Shown here: positions 16,398-25,424 of the stretch, piece by piece | How the letters are laid out: every line of letters starts with the position of its first letter | Position numbering within the stretch: position 1 is the first letter of the stretch | From: Desulfobacteraceae bacterium | GTDB lineage: Bacteria > Desulfobacterota > Desulfobacteria > Desulfobacterales > Desulfosalsimonadaceae | DNA: 64,000 nucleotides | Assembly (NCBI GenBank): GCA_011390465.1 | Contig: JAABSH010000010.1 | Location: 27,116-91,115 of the forward strand | Direction of reading: 5' to 3' | The notes under the pieces: generated by a model | Seen by the model: the letters and a program-made list of their open reading frames with translations, nothing else | The model's database searches: none | What the model was told of the DNA's origin: nothing | Made by a program: the position numbers and the translations under genes

Positions 16398-17033
16398 ATG
16401 GCGGAAACACCGGTGCATTTTACAACCCGGGATCAGGTGATCCTTGAAGGGCTGTTTTCCGAAGGAAGTTCGGGCCGGGGCGCGGTCATTGCCCATCCCC
16501 ATCCGCTTTACGGCGGCGATATGCGCAACATTGTGGTGGAGACCCTCCAGAACGCCTATGCCCGAAACAATCATGCCACCCTGCGGTTCAACTTCCGGGG
16601 CGTGGGAAAAAGCTGCGGCACCTATGATGACGGCGAAGGGGAACAGACAGACATCGCCGGGGCCATGGAATTCTTAAGACAAAAGGGAATGACGGCAATT
16701 GACCTTGCGGGATATTCCTTTGGATGCTGGGTGATTGCCCAAACCCCGGAAAAACATGACGCCGCCGCCATTGTCCTGGTCTCGCCGCCGGCCGCCCTGC
16801 TGGCTTTTGACCCTGCCGCACCCCTTCCCAACCTGAAGCTTGTGATCACCGGCGAACGCGATGAATTCGCGCCCCCGAATCTTTTAAAAAACTTGATGCC
16901 CCAATGGAATCCCGACGCGGAATTTCAAATCATCCCCGGGGCCGACCATTTTTATTTTGGATATACTGAAAAATTATTTGAAATTATTCAAAAATATATA
17001 TCTCCAAAATCTATCCCAGACCAATCTTCTTGA
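16398..17033 (+). CDS. Alpha/beta hydrolase (DLH-like)
   Basis: 211 residues starting immediately after the rnd stop. The fold shows AHPHPLYGGDM, the oxyanion/charged motif NFRGVGKSCGTYDDGEGE, nucleophile elbow GYSFGCW (Ser near 110), GERDEFAPP (Asp) and GADHFYFGY (His). This is the pattern of the KANL3/Tex30 or dienelactone-hydrolase-like family whose substrates are mostly unknown. No signal peptide, so cytoplasmic. It is the last good-GC gene before the AT-rich lipoprotein patch. Confidence 0.85.
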   Translation: MAETPVHFTTRDQVILEGLFSEGSSGRGAVIAHPHPLYGGDMRNIVVETLQNAYARNNHATLRFNFRGVGKSCGTYDDGEGEQTDIAGAMEFLRQKGMTAIDLAGYSFGCWVIAQTPEKHDAAAIVLVSPPAALLAFDPAAPLPNLKLVITGERDEFAPPNLLKNLMPQWNPDAEFQIIPGADHFYFGYTEKLFEIIQKYISPKSIPDQSS

Positions 17034-17163
17034 GAGTAAATTTTTGAATTTTATAAAAACCGAATTCAAGTCAGCCTGGCGAATACCAAAAAAAGGCAGC
17101 GCATCCCTTTATTCAATAAAAGAATTGCTACCAGAATAATGGTGCTGGATAAAGAAAGGTCTT

Positions 17164-17199
17164 CTTCTCCACTTCACTTTTATAAGTGAAGTGGAGAAG
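17164..17199. repeat. Perfect 16-bp hairpin
   Basis: CTTCTCCACTTCACTT and its exact complement are separated by TTAT. No T-run follows, so it is not a standard intrinsic terminator. It lies 130 bases after the hydrolase gene and begins the AT-rich region. The rest of 17034-17286 shows no gene. Confidence 0.75.
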
Positions 17200-17286
17200 C
17201 TAATAAAATAAGATAAAAGCGTCATCCAAAATTTATTTTCCCGGAGATGACACTATTGTTTTCGCAAAAAACCGTATCTTCTATCC

Positions 17287-17607
17287 TTATTCACCATAAA
17301 CAATCGTTTTGTATTTACCGATAACTCCTAAAATATTTTCCGCCTCCCAGTCAATATAATGAATTTTAGTGATATTACCATCTTTTACAGCCGCATCAAT
17401 ACTACAATCCCCCGTTGCAACCCAGCCCATTATACTTTTACACTCAGCTATCCCAACTTTCGTTGCTTTTCCAGAAACAGCCTCCCCTTCAACTGGAAGT
17501 TTGATTTCTGTATAAAGGAAGCCTACGGGATATGGTGTCGCACACCCAATAAGTAAAGGCAATAATACGATTAAAAGAATCAACTGCATTTTGTTTTTTT
17601 TTCTCAT
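17287..17607 (-). CDS. TRL-like small lipoprotein
   Basis: 106 residues; GGAGG sits upstream of ATG 17607. Signal peptide with lipobox LLIGC (Cys about 22). The mature part has GWVATGDCSIDAAVKDGNITK followed by HYIDWEAENILG, the pattern of the TRL-like family, whose role is unknown. A paralogue of the same family is at 19222-19542. AT-rich codon use sets it apart from genes before 17 kb. All five lipoproteins of this patch are on the minus strand. Confidence 0.8.
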   Translation of the reverse strand: MRKKNKMQLILLIVLLPLLIGCATPYPVGFLYTEIKLPVEGEAVSGKATKVGIAECKSIMGWVATGDCSIDAAVKDGNITKIHYIDWEAENILGVIGKYKTIVYGE

Positions 17608-17724
17608 TTTGTCCCTCCTTTTTTAAATTAGATGCTTTCTTGAACAAAAAAAACAAACATACCTCATGAAAAACTTCTATAAAATCCTTTAATCCTTCTC
17701 GTCTTAACTTCATGGGATTGGGTC

Positions 17725-18177
17725 TTACCTGTATTGCCCATCAATAATCGATATGCGATCGTCGCCTGCGGAATTAATAATGACAACTTTCCCTTTCCCA
17801 CAGTAAGAGGATCGCCAACTCAACCAGAGATTAACTTCAATTACAGCATCTGCCCCCCACACTCTTGCTTCGTCAGCAAGTTCATTAAGAATTCTTTCAT
17901 AAGCCCAAGATGGCAACCATGGCGGCCAATTTGTTTTGATAGTAATTTCTGTTATTGTTTCATACTCTTCTTTTGCAAAAAATTCCTTTGTAACAAATAC
18001 TTTGTGATTATGCAGAGATCGACGCGGGCCATCAAAATATTTTACTGCATCTATCTTTTGATAATAGAAAGGGGGGATATAGCTGTTTTTTGGATATGAA
18101 CGAAGAGATGAATTATTTGCACAACTGAAAAAGAATACAAAAGACAGAAAAAGAAGATATATTCTAATCCTGCACAT
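17725..18177 (-). CDS. Hypothetical lipoprotein, paralogue of the next gene
   Basis: 150 residues from ATG 18177; a TTG 42 bases earlier would spoil the signal peptide and overlap the neighbour. Lipobox FFFSC. The mature part shares FVTKE...EYETITEI, GADAVIEVNLW and NSAGDDR with the protein encoded just upstream, so the two arose by tandem duplication. The conserved GADAVIE segment recalls small YbjQ/LPP-like heavy-metal-binding or assembly proteins, but no function is assigned. Only 4 bases separate it from the upstream gene. Confidence 0.7.
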   Translation of the reverse strand: MCRIRIYLLFLSFVFFFSCANNSSLRSYPKNSYIPPFYYQKIDAVKYFDGPRRSLHNHKVFVTKEFFAKEEYETITEITIKTNWPPWLPSWAYERILNELADEARVWGADAVIEVNLWLSWRSSYCGKGKVVIINSAGDDRISIIDGQYR

Positions 18178-18181
18178 TATA

Positions 18182-18622
18182 TTATCTGTATTCTCCTTGC
18201 ATACATGCCAGTCGTTCAATCCCCGCTGAATTCAACGCGACAGCCTTCCCATATCCTTGGGGTCCCCAGCCGAATACGCCAAGAAAAACATAACCTATTA
18301 AAAACCATTTCCACCAAACATCAGCCTCAATTACAGCATCAGCGCCAATTTTACGCGCAGAGTCAGCCAGATCGTCCAGTACCCAGCCATTAATCCAAGG
18401 CATTGTTTTGGTAATATGAATTTCCGCCAAAGTTTCATATTCATTCTCAGCCATGGGTTCTTCAGTAACAAAAACCCGATTATTATGTTTAGCTTTTATT
18501 GGCGCGTCAAAATATTTAGTCACATCAGTCCTAAATATAATTTGGGCACCTCTGTGAGGACCACAGCCGCAAAAAAATAAGAATGCAACCATTGTCAAAA
18601 ACGCACAAAATTTCAACGTCAT
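18182..18622 (-). CDS. Hypothetical lipoprotein, tandem paralogue
   Basis: 146 residues with signal peptide and lipobox LFFCGC. Shared with the gene after it: YFDAP, NNRVFVTEE, NEYETLAEI, GADAVIEADVW and LNSAGIERL. It carries an extra hydrophobic segment (FLIGYVFLGVFGWG) that its sister lacks. Function unknown; probably attached to the outer or inner membrane facing the periplasm. Confidence 0.7.
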   Translation of the reverse strand: MTLKFCAFLTMVAFLFFCGCGPHRGAQIIFRTDVTKYFDAPIKAKHNNRVFVTEEPMAENEYETLAEIHITKTMPWINGWVLDDLADSARKIGADAVIEADVWWKWFLIGYVFLGVFGWGPQGYGKAVALNSAGIERLACMQGEYR

Positions 18623-18693
18623 TTTGAAAAATCCATTTATTTTTAAAGCTATTTATCCTAATTTACGGCAATTAAATCTTGACAAATTAAAAA

Positions 18694-19080
18694 CTATTTT
18701 TCCCTGATAGCAGTCGCCATATAGGTTCTTTCAACCTGGCTTAATATGGGCATCCAAAAGAAGGAAATAGCAGTATAGTCGTAAGAGTTTGCAATATCCT
18801 TTAACCCAGTGACTTTGTCTCCATATTTTCTTACAGCTTCATCCCACAAGAGCGCATCTCCTTCTTTACCTATTGCGATACATCCTATTATACAAAGAGA
18901 ATCTCCTCTTGCTGTCACTTTTCCTAAAATTTCATAGTCCTTCGCATCATACATTGTTACGGTACCAGCCCCATTGACATTAACAGGCTGAATACTTCTT
19001 CCGGCAAATTCAATATACGAAGCACAACCATTCATAAAAACAAAACTTACCAACATTAAAACGCAAAACAATTTTCTCAT
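18694..19080 (-). CDS. Hypothetical lipoprotein
   Basis: 128 residues from ATG 19080, chosen because GGAGG stands just before it and the protein then begins with MRKLFCVLMLVSFVF and lipobox MNGC. Longer upstream reading frame is ignored for that reason. The mature part has DAKDYEILGKVTARGDSLCI and a C-terminal SQVERTYMATAIREK. The pattern of a short beta domain after the lipobox is like the TRL neighbours, but I do not recognise the family. Confidence 0.68.
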   Translation of the reverse strand: MRKLFCVLMLVSFVFMNGCASYIEFAGRSIQPVNVNGAGTVTMYDAKDYEILGKVTARGDSLCIIGCIAIGKEGDALLWDEAVRKYGDKVTGLKDIANSYDYTAISFFWMPILSQVERTYMATAIREK

Positions 19081-19221
19081 CCAAACCTCCATAGTAAAAA
19101 CGTTTAAAAACATTTCGTATTTTTGTCTATAAAACTTAAAAAATAAATTAAATAAAGGGAACTGTCCCGTCAAAGACCAGTTCCCTTTATCTTTAAAAGC
19201 AGGGCAGCAGGTTAACAAGCA

Positions 19222-19542
19222 TTAGTCGCCGGTAATTTTTGTTGTTGTGGTATTGATAATACCCAAAATACTTTCATAATGAACATCTACGGTTTTAACT
19301 TTGCTGATTCCGGCGCTTTGAGCCGCCGCCTGAACGCTGGCATCGCCCTTGGCCACCCAGCCCAGATAATTCACCATCTGGGACTCACCAGACTTGGAAC
19401 CAATATCCAGGCCGGAGGCTTCATCCGGACTGCATGCCGGAAAATTATAATCAGAAACGACCCATCCGGGGGAATACGGGCCTGCACATCCCACAAGCAT
19501 GAACGCACCCATTAACAAAACAAGAAAACCTAATTTTTTCAT
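19222..19542 (-). CDS. TRL-like small lipoprotein
   Basis: 106 residues from ATG 19542, with AAAGGAAAAA upstream. Lipobox LVGC at about residue 19. Mature part contains GWVAKGDASVQAAAQSAGISK and VDVHYESILGI, closely parallel to the protein at 17287-17607 (GWVATGDCSIDAAV...). It therefore belongs to the TRL-like family. It is more GC-rich than the other four and is the first gene of the minus-strand series. Confidence 0.82.
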   Translation of the reverse strand: MKKLGFLVLLMGAFMLVGCAGPYSPGWVVSDYNFPACSPDEASGLDIGSKSGESQMVNYLGWVAKGDASVQAAAQSAGISKVKTVDVHYESILGIINTTTTKITGD

Positions 19543-19850
19543 CGCTTTTTCCTTTCCCTGTGTATTGATTATGCTGCCCTGCCGAATACCTGTCAAAGCC
19601 TCGGTCTGCTCCGCCCGCCAGCAGCGGTGCGCCCACAGACATTGGTTCTGACAACCAGCGGCGACTTTGAAAACTAAACGGCATTCTAACCGGTCATAAA
19701 ACAATTGGCAACAGAATTATCAAAAAAAATCCCGGCCGATTTTATATGAAATAACCGCCGGCCATCATTCCAAAATAAAAATATCTTTTTACATTCCAGA
19801 ATATTATTGATATATAAGCAAAAAATTATCAAACGATCAAACCGATATCC
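19543..19850. other. Intergenic region without recognised gene
   Basis: Divergent space between a TRL-like gene and the membrane diguanylate cyclase. The half nearest 19850 is AT-rich and probably holds the promoter of the cyclase. No hairpin, repeat or convincing frame was seen. Confidence 0.5.
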
Positions 19851-22556
19851 ATGACCCATTTATTTGCCGCATATTCTAAAAAACAGATCATGGCAGGCAT
19901 CCTGCGATCGACCCTGACAACGGTCTATATGCTGGTGTTCGGCGCCACTCTCTGGCTCTGCCGGGATTTTTCCGCTGCCGATATCGCGGACCGCATCCTC
20001 CCCTATGGCCTGCCGCCATTGCTGAGCCTTGTGTGCGCGGGATTTTTATCGCTTTTTGTGCTGAACCTGGAACAGATCCGCACGGAAACCTTTTTGTTCT
20101 CTATCATCTGCCTGGCTTTTGCCGGGCTGAACCTGGACATATTTCTCCTCTGCATCATCCAGAATCCTGAAATCGCTCTTGTCATCTCCCGCATGGACCA
20201 TTTCCTCCTGGCCCTGATCCTGATCGGCGCCAATCTTCACCTCACCTTTCTTGTGTGCGAGAAACAAACCCACTGGTGGGTGGTTTATCTCGGCTACGGC
20301 ATCGGGGCGGTCATGGCCCTGTTTACGCCGACGGATCTTTATTTTCAGGGCGTGCGCCGGTACTTCTGGGGCTTTTTTGCGCAAAAAGCCATTTTATACG
20401 ACGTGATCAGCCTGATCTGGCTGGCGGTCACCCTTTATGCCATTTTTCTGCTGTCCGTCACCTATCGCGCCCCCCGGCATCCGCGCCAGAAAGAAACGGC
20501 TGCTTTCATTCTTCTGGGGTTTGTGTGCAGCGGGCTGCTAAGCCTTACCAACACCCCGGCCATGTATGGAGTGGAAATCTATCCGCTGGGGACATTTACC
20601 TTTATTCCCCTGCTGCTCCTGGCCTGGGGTCTGTTTAAAAACAACCTGAGAATCGCTGTTCAGGAAACCCGCGGTATCATTTTCACCCTTGGCCGACTGG
20701 GCCTCACCGCCGGGCTGGCCCTCCTTCCCGCCGTTCTCCTGCACTGGGAATCTTTTAAATTCAAGCTGGCGGCCGCGGTTGTCCTGGTGGTTTTTTTTCA
20801 TAAGCCGGTTTCCCGGTTGTGGGATGCTTTCTTAAACCTGTTCATCCGGCGGTCGTCTGAAGTGCTTCAGAAAGAAATCAATATTTTGACGGGCCGATTG
20901 TCCGAAACCCATCATTTAATCGGCATTCACCGCGAAATCCGGGACTGGCTGTTCCGGGTGTTCCGCAATTCCCAATGCGCCACGGTTTTTCAAAGCCCGA
21001 CCCACCATGATTACAGGGGATGGAAAACAATAAATCCTGAATTTTCCAGGGGATTCTTCAACCCGGGCCAGGCAGTTCCCCAAAGGGATTGCCCGATTCA
21101 AATTCCTGCCGATCATCCGGTTCTCCAAAAAATCGCCGCTGCCCGACCCCGGCACGTTCCATTTCATATTATCGCCCAATGGCGGGAAAACCCACCTTCC
21201 GCAACAGAATTTACCCAAAATACCCTGCAAAATACCCTGCAAAATACCAACGACTGCCTGGACCAGGCCGGACTGGTGCTGCCGGTTTTTTCAAAAAAAC
21301 AGCTCAAGGGGCTGGTGCTCATCGGCCACCACATAAATGACCGTTCCTACACAAAAACGGAAAAAGAAAACCTGGGAACCATTACCGCCATTCTCGGCCC
21401 GGTGATTGAAAACGCCCAGGTTCTGGAAAGTCTTGAAGAAAAAATCCAGGCCCGCACCCGGGATCTGAATGCGGCGTTAGAAAGCCTGAAAGGAAAAAAC
21501 CGGCGAATTTCCCAGCACCACGGCATCATCCAAAAACAGAACCATATATTTCTTTCGCTTTTTGAAGCCGGCTCCCGCATGCATGAGCTTGAAGACCTGC
21601 ACGATCTCTTCGCCGACACCCTGAACCGGCTCCGGACCCTGTTCCCGGATATCGGGTTCGGCATCATCATAGAAGGAGAGCGCGCCGGAATCCTTGAGAC
21701 CGGCGCGTTTCTCGGTATTTCAGAAAAAGAACAAACCCTTATCCTGGAACATCGCCATCACCTGAACCAGGACACCATCAATCAGCTCCTGACCCAAAAA
21801 ACCGCCTCACCGGAGCAGCCGCCATTTAAGCAGCCGCTGAATCAAAAAAACCCCGCCCCTTCTTCTTACCAATGGCGGGTCCAGCCCATGCAGGTCCGGG
21901 AAAACCGCATCATCGGAAAAATCATCATCAAAGGCGCGAAGCTCGACGGGTTTACCCAGAGAGTGATTTCCATTTTCCTTGCCCAGGTATCGGCTGCCGC
22001 GCACAACAAATTGCTCATGAACAAACTGAAAACCATTGCCAATACCGACGGGCTGACCGGCGTGGCCAACCGGGCCTGCTTTGACCGGGAACTGAAAAAA
22101 ACCATAAAAACCGCCACCCTGTTTCCGGGGGTTTATTTTTCAGTCATCATGATCGATATTAACGGTCTTAAACGGATCAATGACAATTTCGGCCATGACA
22201 AAGGCGATGAAATGATACGGACGGTGGCGGATATGCTGGCCGAAGAATGCCGGGAGAGCGACACCTTGTCCCGCATGGGCGGTGATGAATTCATCCTCCT
22301 GCTGCCCGCCACAACCAGCGCGGCAGCAGGTGTGGCGGCTGCCCGAATCCGGGAAAGGGAAAAATCCCTTTGCCTTGTCTGCCGGCACAAAAACCGCGGC
22401 CAAACCACCCTTCCGGTCCGTTTCAGCATCGGCGTTGCCGGCTCCGATGAAACCACTGCTGAAAACGTCATGAAACTGGCGGATCAGCGAATGTACAGCG
22501 ACAAGGAAAATTTTTACCAGAAAACCGTGGAAACCAGATATCGGGACCACAGCTAA
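19851..22556 (+). CDS. Membrane diguanylate cyclase with GAF-like domains
   Basis: 901 residues. About eight hydrophobic helices fill residues 15-335, resembling the histidine-kinase N-terminal 7TM sensor unit. A GAF-like region follows (about 350-530), a coiled coil (VIENAQVLESLEEKIQARTRDL, 520-570), a second GAF-like region (575-720), and GGDEF at the end (NTDGLTGVANRACF; SRMGGDEFILLLP). RESD lies five residues before GGDEF, an intact I-site. So it makes c-di-GMP at the inner membrane with feedback control. A 12-base direct repeat gives NTLQNTLQNT near residue 455. It stands alone, with promoter space on both sides. Confidence 0.88.
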   Translation: MTHLFAAYSKKQIMAGILRSTLTTVYMLVFGATLWLCRDFSAADIADRILPYGLPPLLSLVCAGFLSLFVLNLEQIRTETFLFSIICLAFAGLNLDIFLLCIIQNPEIALVISRMDHFLLALILIGANLHLTFLVCEKQTHWWVVYLGYGIGAVMALFTPTDLYFQGVRRYFWGFFAQKAILYDVISLIWLAVTLYAIFLLSVTYRAPRHPRQKETAAFILLGFVCSGLLSLTNTPAMYGVEIYPLGTFTFIPLLLLAWGLFKNNLRIAVQETRGIIFTLGRLGLTAGLALLPAVLLHWESFKFKLAAAVVLVVFFHKPVSRLWDAFLNLFIRRSSEVLQKEINILTGRLSETHHLIGIHREIRDWLFRVFRNSQCATVFQSPTHHDYRGWKTINPEFSRGFFNPGQAVPQRDCPIQIPADHPVLQKIAAARPRHVPFHIIAQWRENPPSATEFTQNTLQNTLQNTNDCLDQAGLVLPVFSKKQLKGLVLIGHHINDRSYTKTEKENLGTITAILGPVIENAQVLESLEEKIQARTRDLNAALESLKGKNRRISQHHGIIQKQNHIFLSLFEAGSRMHELEDLHDLFADTLNRLRTLFPDIGFGIIIEGERAGILETGAFLGISEKEQTLILEHRHHLNQDTINQLLTQKTASPEQPPFKQPLNQKNPAPSSYQWRVQPMQVRENRIIGKIIIKGAKLDGFTQRVISIFLAQVSAAAHNKLLMNKLKTIANTDGLTGVANRACFDRELKKTIKTATLFPGVYFSVIMIDINGLKRINDNFGHDKGDEMIRTVADMLAEECRESDTLSRMGGDEFILLLPATTSAAAGVAAARIREREKSLCLVCRHKNRGQTTLPVRFSIGVAGSDETTAENVMKLADQRMYSDKENFYQKTVETRYRDHS

Positions 22557-22703
22557 GGGCCGCGCAGCACCAACACCGATAACCATTGGATAATATAAAT
22601 AACTTGACTTATTTACCCGTTGCACATAGGAAAATACGTATCATCAATTTTTATAAACTGGTATATTCCTATAATTATTCATAATTGAGTCACACACAAA
22701 AAA

Positions 22704-24233
22704 ATGGCCGCTGACAATAAAGACCCGATTTCCCTGCTGTATCACATCACCCGTATTTTAAATAAAACCCCGGATCTCAAGCAATCCCTGTACAATACCC
22801 TGGAACTTCTGTCCAAATCCCAGAACATGGTGCGCGGCACCATCACCATTTTAAACCCGTTCAGCGATGAAATCAGCATTGAAGTGGCCCACGGCATTTC
22901 CAGAAGTGCCCTGCAAAAAGGAAAATACAAGCTGGGAGAAGGGATTACCGGCCAGGTGATCCAGACCGGCACGCCGGTCACCATCAGCAAAATCAGCCAG
23001 GATGACCGGTTTCTCAACCGCACCACGGCACGAAAGGCTTTTCAGGATCACGAAATCTCTTTTATCTGCGTGCCCATCAAAAAAGACAAGCAGGTGATTG
23101 GTGCCCTGAGTGTGGACAAGCCCTATGATGCTTCTTTTTCCTTAGAAGAGGGGGAAAAACTCCTGTCCGTGGTGGCGGCCATGATCGCCACCCAGGTGAT
23201 TCTGCTGGAGCGCCACCGCATTGAAAAGGAAAAACTGGAATCCGAAAACGAGCGGCTTCAGGCGGAACTCAAAAAAAAATACCGCATGAAAAATATTATC
23301 GGCAACAGCAACAAAATGCGGGAAGTGTATCAGATGATTTCCCAGGTGGCGGAAAGCAACGCCACCGTGCTCATCCGGGGAGAATCCGGCACGGGAAAAG
23401 AGCTGGTGGCAAACTCCATTCACTACAACAGCCTGCGGGCCAAAAACCCGTTTATCAAGGTCAATTGCGCTGCTATTCCCTCCAACCTCATTGAAAGCGA
23501 GCTGTTCGGCCATGAAAAAGGCGCGTTTACCGGGGCCCTGCACCAGAAAATCGGAAAATTTGAACTGGCCACCAAAGGCACCCTGTTTCTGGATGAAATC
23601 GGTTCCATAGAGGCGGATGTGCAGGCAAAACTGCTGCGGGTGCTGCAGGAAAAAGAGCTGGAACGGGTGGGCGGCAACAAAACCATTAAAGTGGATGTCC
23701 GCATTGTGGCGGCCACCAATCGCAACCTTGAAAACGCGGTCACCGACGGCCTTTTTCGCGATGATCTCTACTACCGGCTGAATGTTTTTCCGATTTACCT
23801 GCCCCCGCTTCGGGAAAGACGCACGGATGTGCTGGTGCTGGCGGATTTTTTCCTGGAAAAATACGCCCGGGAAAACAACAAAGAAATTCTGCGATTTTCA
23901 ACACCGGCCATTGACATGCTGATGGCCTATCACTGGCCCGGCAACGTGCGGGAGCTGGAAAACTGTATTGAGCGGGCCGTGCTGCTGTGTGATGATCAGG
24001 TAATCCATGGTTATCACCTGCCCCCCACCCTTCAGACCGGGCAGGTGTCCAACACCCTGCCCAAGGTTTCCCTGGAAAAAGCAGTGGCCCAGCTGGAACG
24101 GGAAATGATTATCGACGCCTTAAAACACACCCGGGGCAACATCACCCAGGCGGCCCGGGCCCTGGACACCACAGTGCGAAAATTTTCCTACAAAACAGGG
24201 AAGTATGATGTTGACCCCCGCCGTTACCACTGA
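22704..24233 (+). CDS. nifA: NifA-like sigma-54 activator (GAF-AAA+-HTH)
   Basis: 509 residues. GAF domain (about 20-170), a linker helix, AAA+ domain (about 195-430) with Walker A GESGTGKE, the sigma-54 contact loop GAFTGA, Walker [11 protein letters not shown] and the arginine-finger region [13 protein letters not shown], then a Fis-type HTH ([20 protein letters not shown]). The ending KYDVDPRRY and [10 protein letters not shown] are typical of NifA-type proteins. NifA turns on nitrogenase genes, which are not in the window. Placement next to a PII gene and glnE supports a nitrogen role. If not NifA, it is a close sigma-54 activator relative. Confidence 0.78.
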   Translation: MAADNKDPISLLYHITRILNKTPDLKQSLYNTLELLSKSQNMVRGTITILNPFSDEISIEVAHGISRSALQKGKYKLGEGITGQVIQTGTPVTISKISQDDRFLNRTTARKAFQDHEISFICVPIKKDKQVIGALSVDKPYDASFSLEEGEKLLSVVAAMIATQVILLERHRIEKEKLESENERLQAELKKKYRMKNIIGNSNKMREVYQMISQVAESNATVLIRGESGTGKELVANSIHYNSLRAKNPFIKVNCAAIPSNLIESELFGHEKGAFTGALHQKIGKFELATKGTLFLDEIGSIEADVQAKLLRVLQEKELERVGGNKTIKVDVRIVAATNRNLENAVTDGLFRDDLYYRLNVFPIYLPPLRERRTDVLVLADFFLEKYARENNKEILRFSTPAIDMLMAYHWPGNVRELENCIERAVLLCDDQVIHGYHLPPTLQTGQVSNTLPKVSLEKAVAQLEREMIIDALKHTRGNITQAARALDTTVRKFSYKTGKYDVDPRRYH

Positions 24234-24246
24234 CGACTTCAAAATT

Positions 24247-24280
24247 GACGGTTTCGCAAAAAAGCCGGATGCTTGCCGTC
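24247..24280. repeat. Short hairpin repeat, copy C
   Basis: GACGGTTTCGCAAAAAAG ... CTTGCCGTC, the same repeat as at 11067-11102 with a different middle. It sits in the 55-base space between the convergent nifA-like and PII genes, so it may act there as a shared transcription end. Confidence 0.6.
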
Positions 24281-24288
24281 CAATTGGC

Positions 24289-24657
<369 letters not shown>

Positions 24658-24724
24658 TCAAGGGATTTTCAAACAGTTAAAAATCGTCAACACAGTGGTC
24701 AACACGATGGCCGCGCTGCGACCC

Positions 24725-24784
24725 GTGTCGCCATAAGCCAAATCGCCATAAACCATACCACCATAGACCAGATCACCGTGCCTG
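24725..24784. repeat. Four tandem 15-base repeats upstream of glnB
   Basis: Imperfect 15-base units of the form (A)ATCGCCATAAACC run four times. On the minus strand they read as repeated Gly-Asp-Leu-Val-Tyr-like codons within a 69-codon open frame (24658-24867) that has no good ribosome site. The 24628-24932 gap is otherwise without a gene and holds the divergent promoters of glnB and the PilZ gene. Confidence 0.55.
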
Positions 24785-24932
24785 CCTGAAAAAAACAAAA
24801 AATTTACCATAATCCCGTGTATTCTTCCCTTGACATATTTCACTGTTTTTTTAAACTGATTTTTCATGAATGGCCCTGACAGACACTTATTTTTTTCTTT
24901 TTTCCGGATACCGGCCGCCGGAGAATCATCAA

Positions 24933-25424
24933 ATGATAAAAATGCCTGAAAAAATCTACATCACGGAAGACAACACCGCGACCTTTATCTGCCCGAACTG
25001 CCACAAAGTCTCGGTAAAAGACGCCACCCGGTATCTTGAGAAAAACAAACCCATCCGCCTGAAAGTCAAATGCTGCTGCGGCCACACCTATGCCGTGTTT
25101 CTGGAAAAACGCCGAAAAATCCGAAAAACTGCTGATCTCTCAGGGGCTTACACCTTCAGCAGCTTTCCCGCTGATCCGGAAAAACAGGCGGGCTCGCTGC
25201 GGGTAAAAAATCTGTCTTACAGCGGCCTGCGCGTCCAGCTTCAGGCCCCGCCCCTGTTTCACGTCGGGGACACCCTTTTTATAGAATTTCATCTGGATGA
25301 CGCCAACCAGTCCCGCATCCGCAAAAAAGTAATTGTCAAAAATATCCAGGACCTGAGCGTGGGCCTGGCTTACGCGGACCCGCAAACCTGTGACAGCGCC
25401 CTGGGGTTTTATCTTTTCAACTGA
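24933..25424 (+). CDS. PilZ domain protein with N-terminal zinc ribbon
   Basis: About 163 residues from ATG 24933, which has GGAG 10 bases upstream; an in-frame ATG at 24870 gives 21 more residues of doubtful value. The N-terminus has CPNCHKVS ... KCCCGHTY, a four-Cys zinc-ribbon-like unit. The PilZ domain follows with RRKIRK (RxxxR) and NLSYSGL (N/DxSxxG), the two c-di-GMP-binding motifs. It is likely an effector for the diguanylate cyclases in this window. The last 16 bases overlap the end of glnE on the opposite strand. Confidence 0.85.
   Translation: MIKMPEKIYITEDNTATFICPNCHKVSVKDATRYLEKNKPIRLKVKCCCGHTYAVFLEKRRKIRKTADLSGAYTFSSFPADPEKQAGSLRVKNLSYSGLRVQLQAPPLFHVGDTLFIEFHLDDANQSRIRKKVIVKNIQDLSVGLAYADPQTCDSALGFYLFN

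Noticed and set aside
24658..24867. 69-codon minus frame made of Gly-Asp-Leu-Val-Tyr repeats
   Set aside because: No good ribosome site; the frame is explained by the 15-base repeats.
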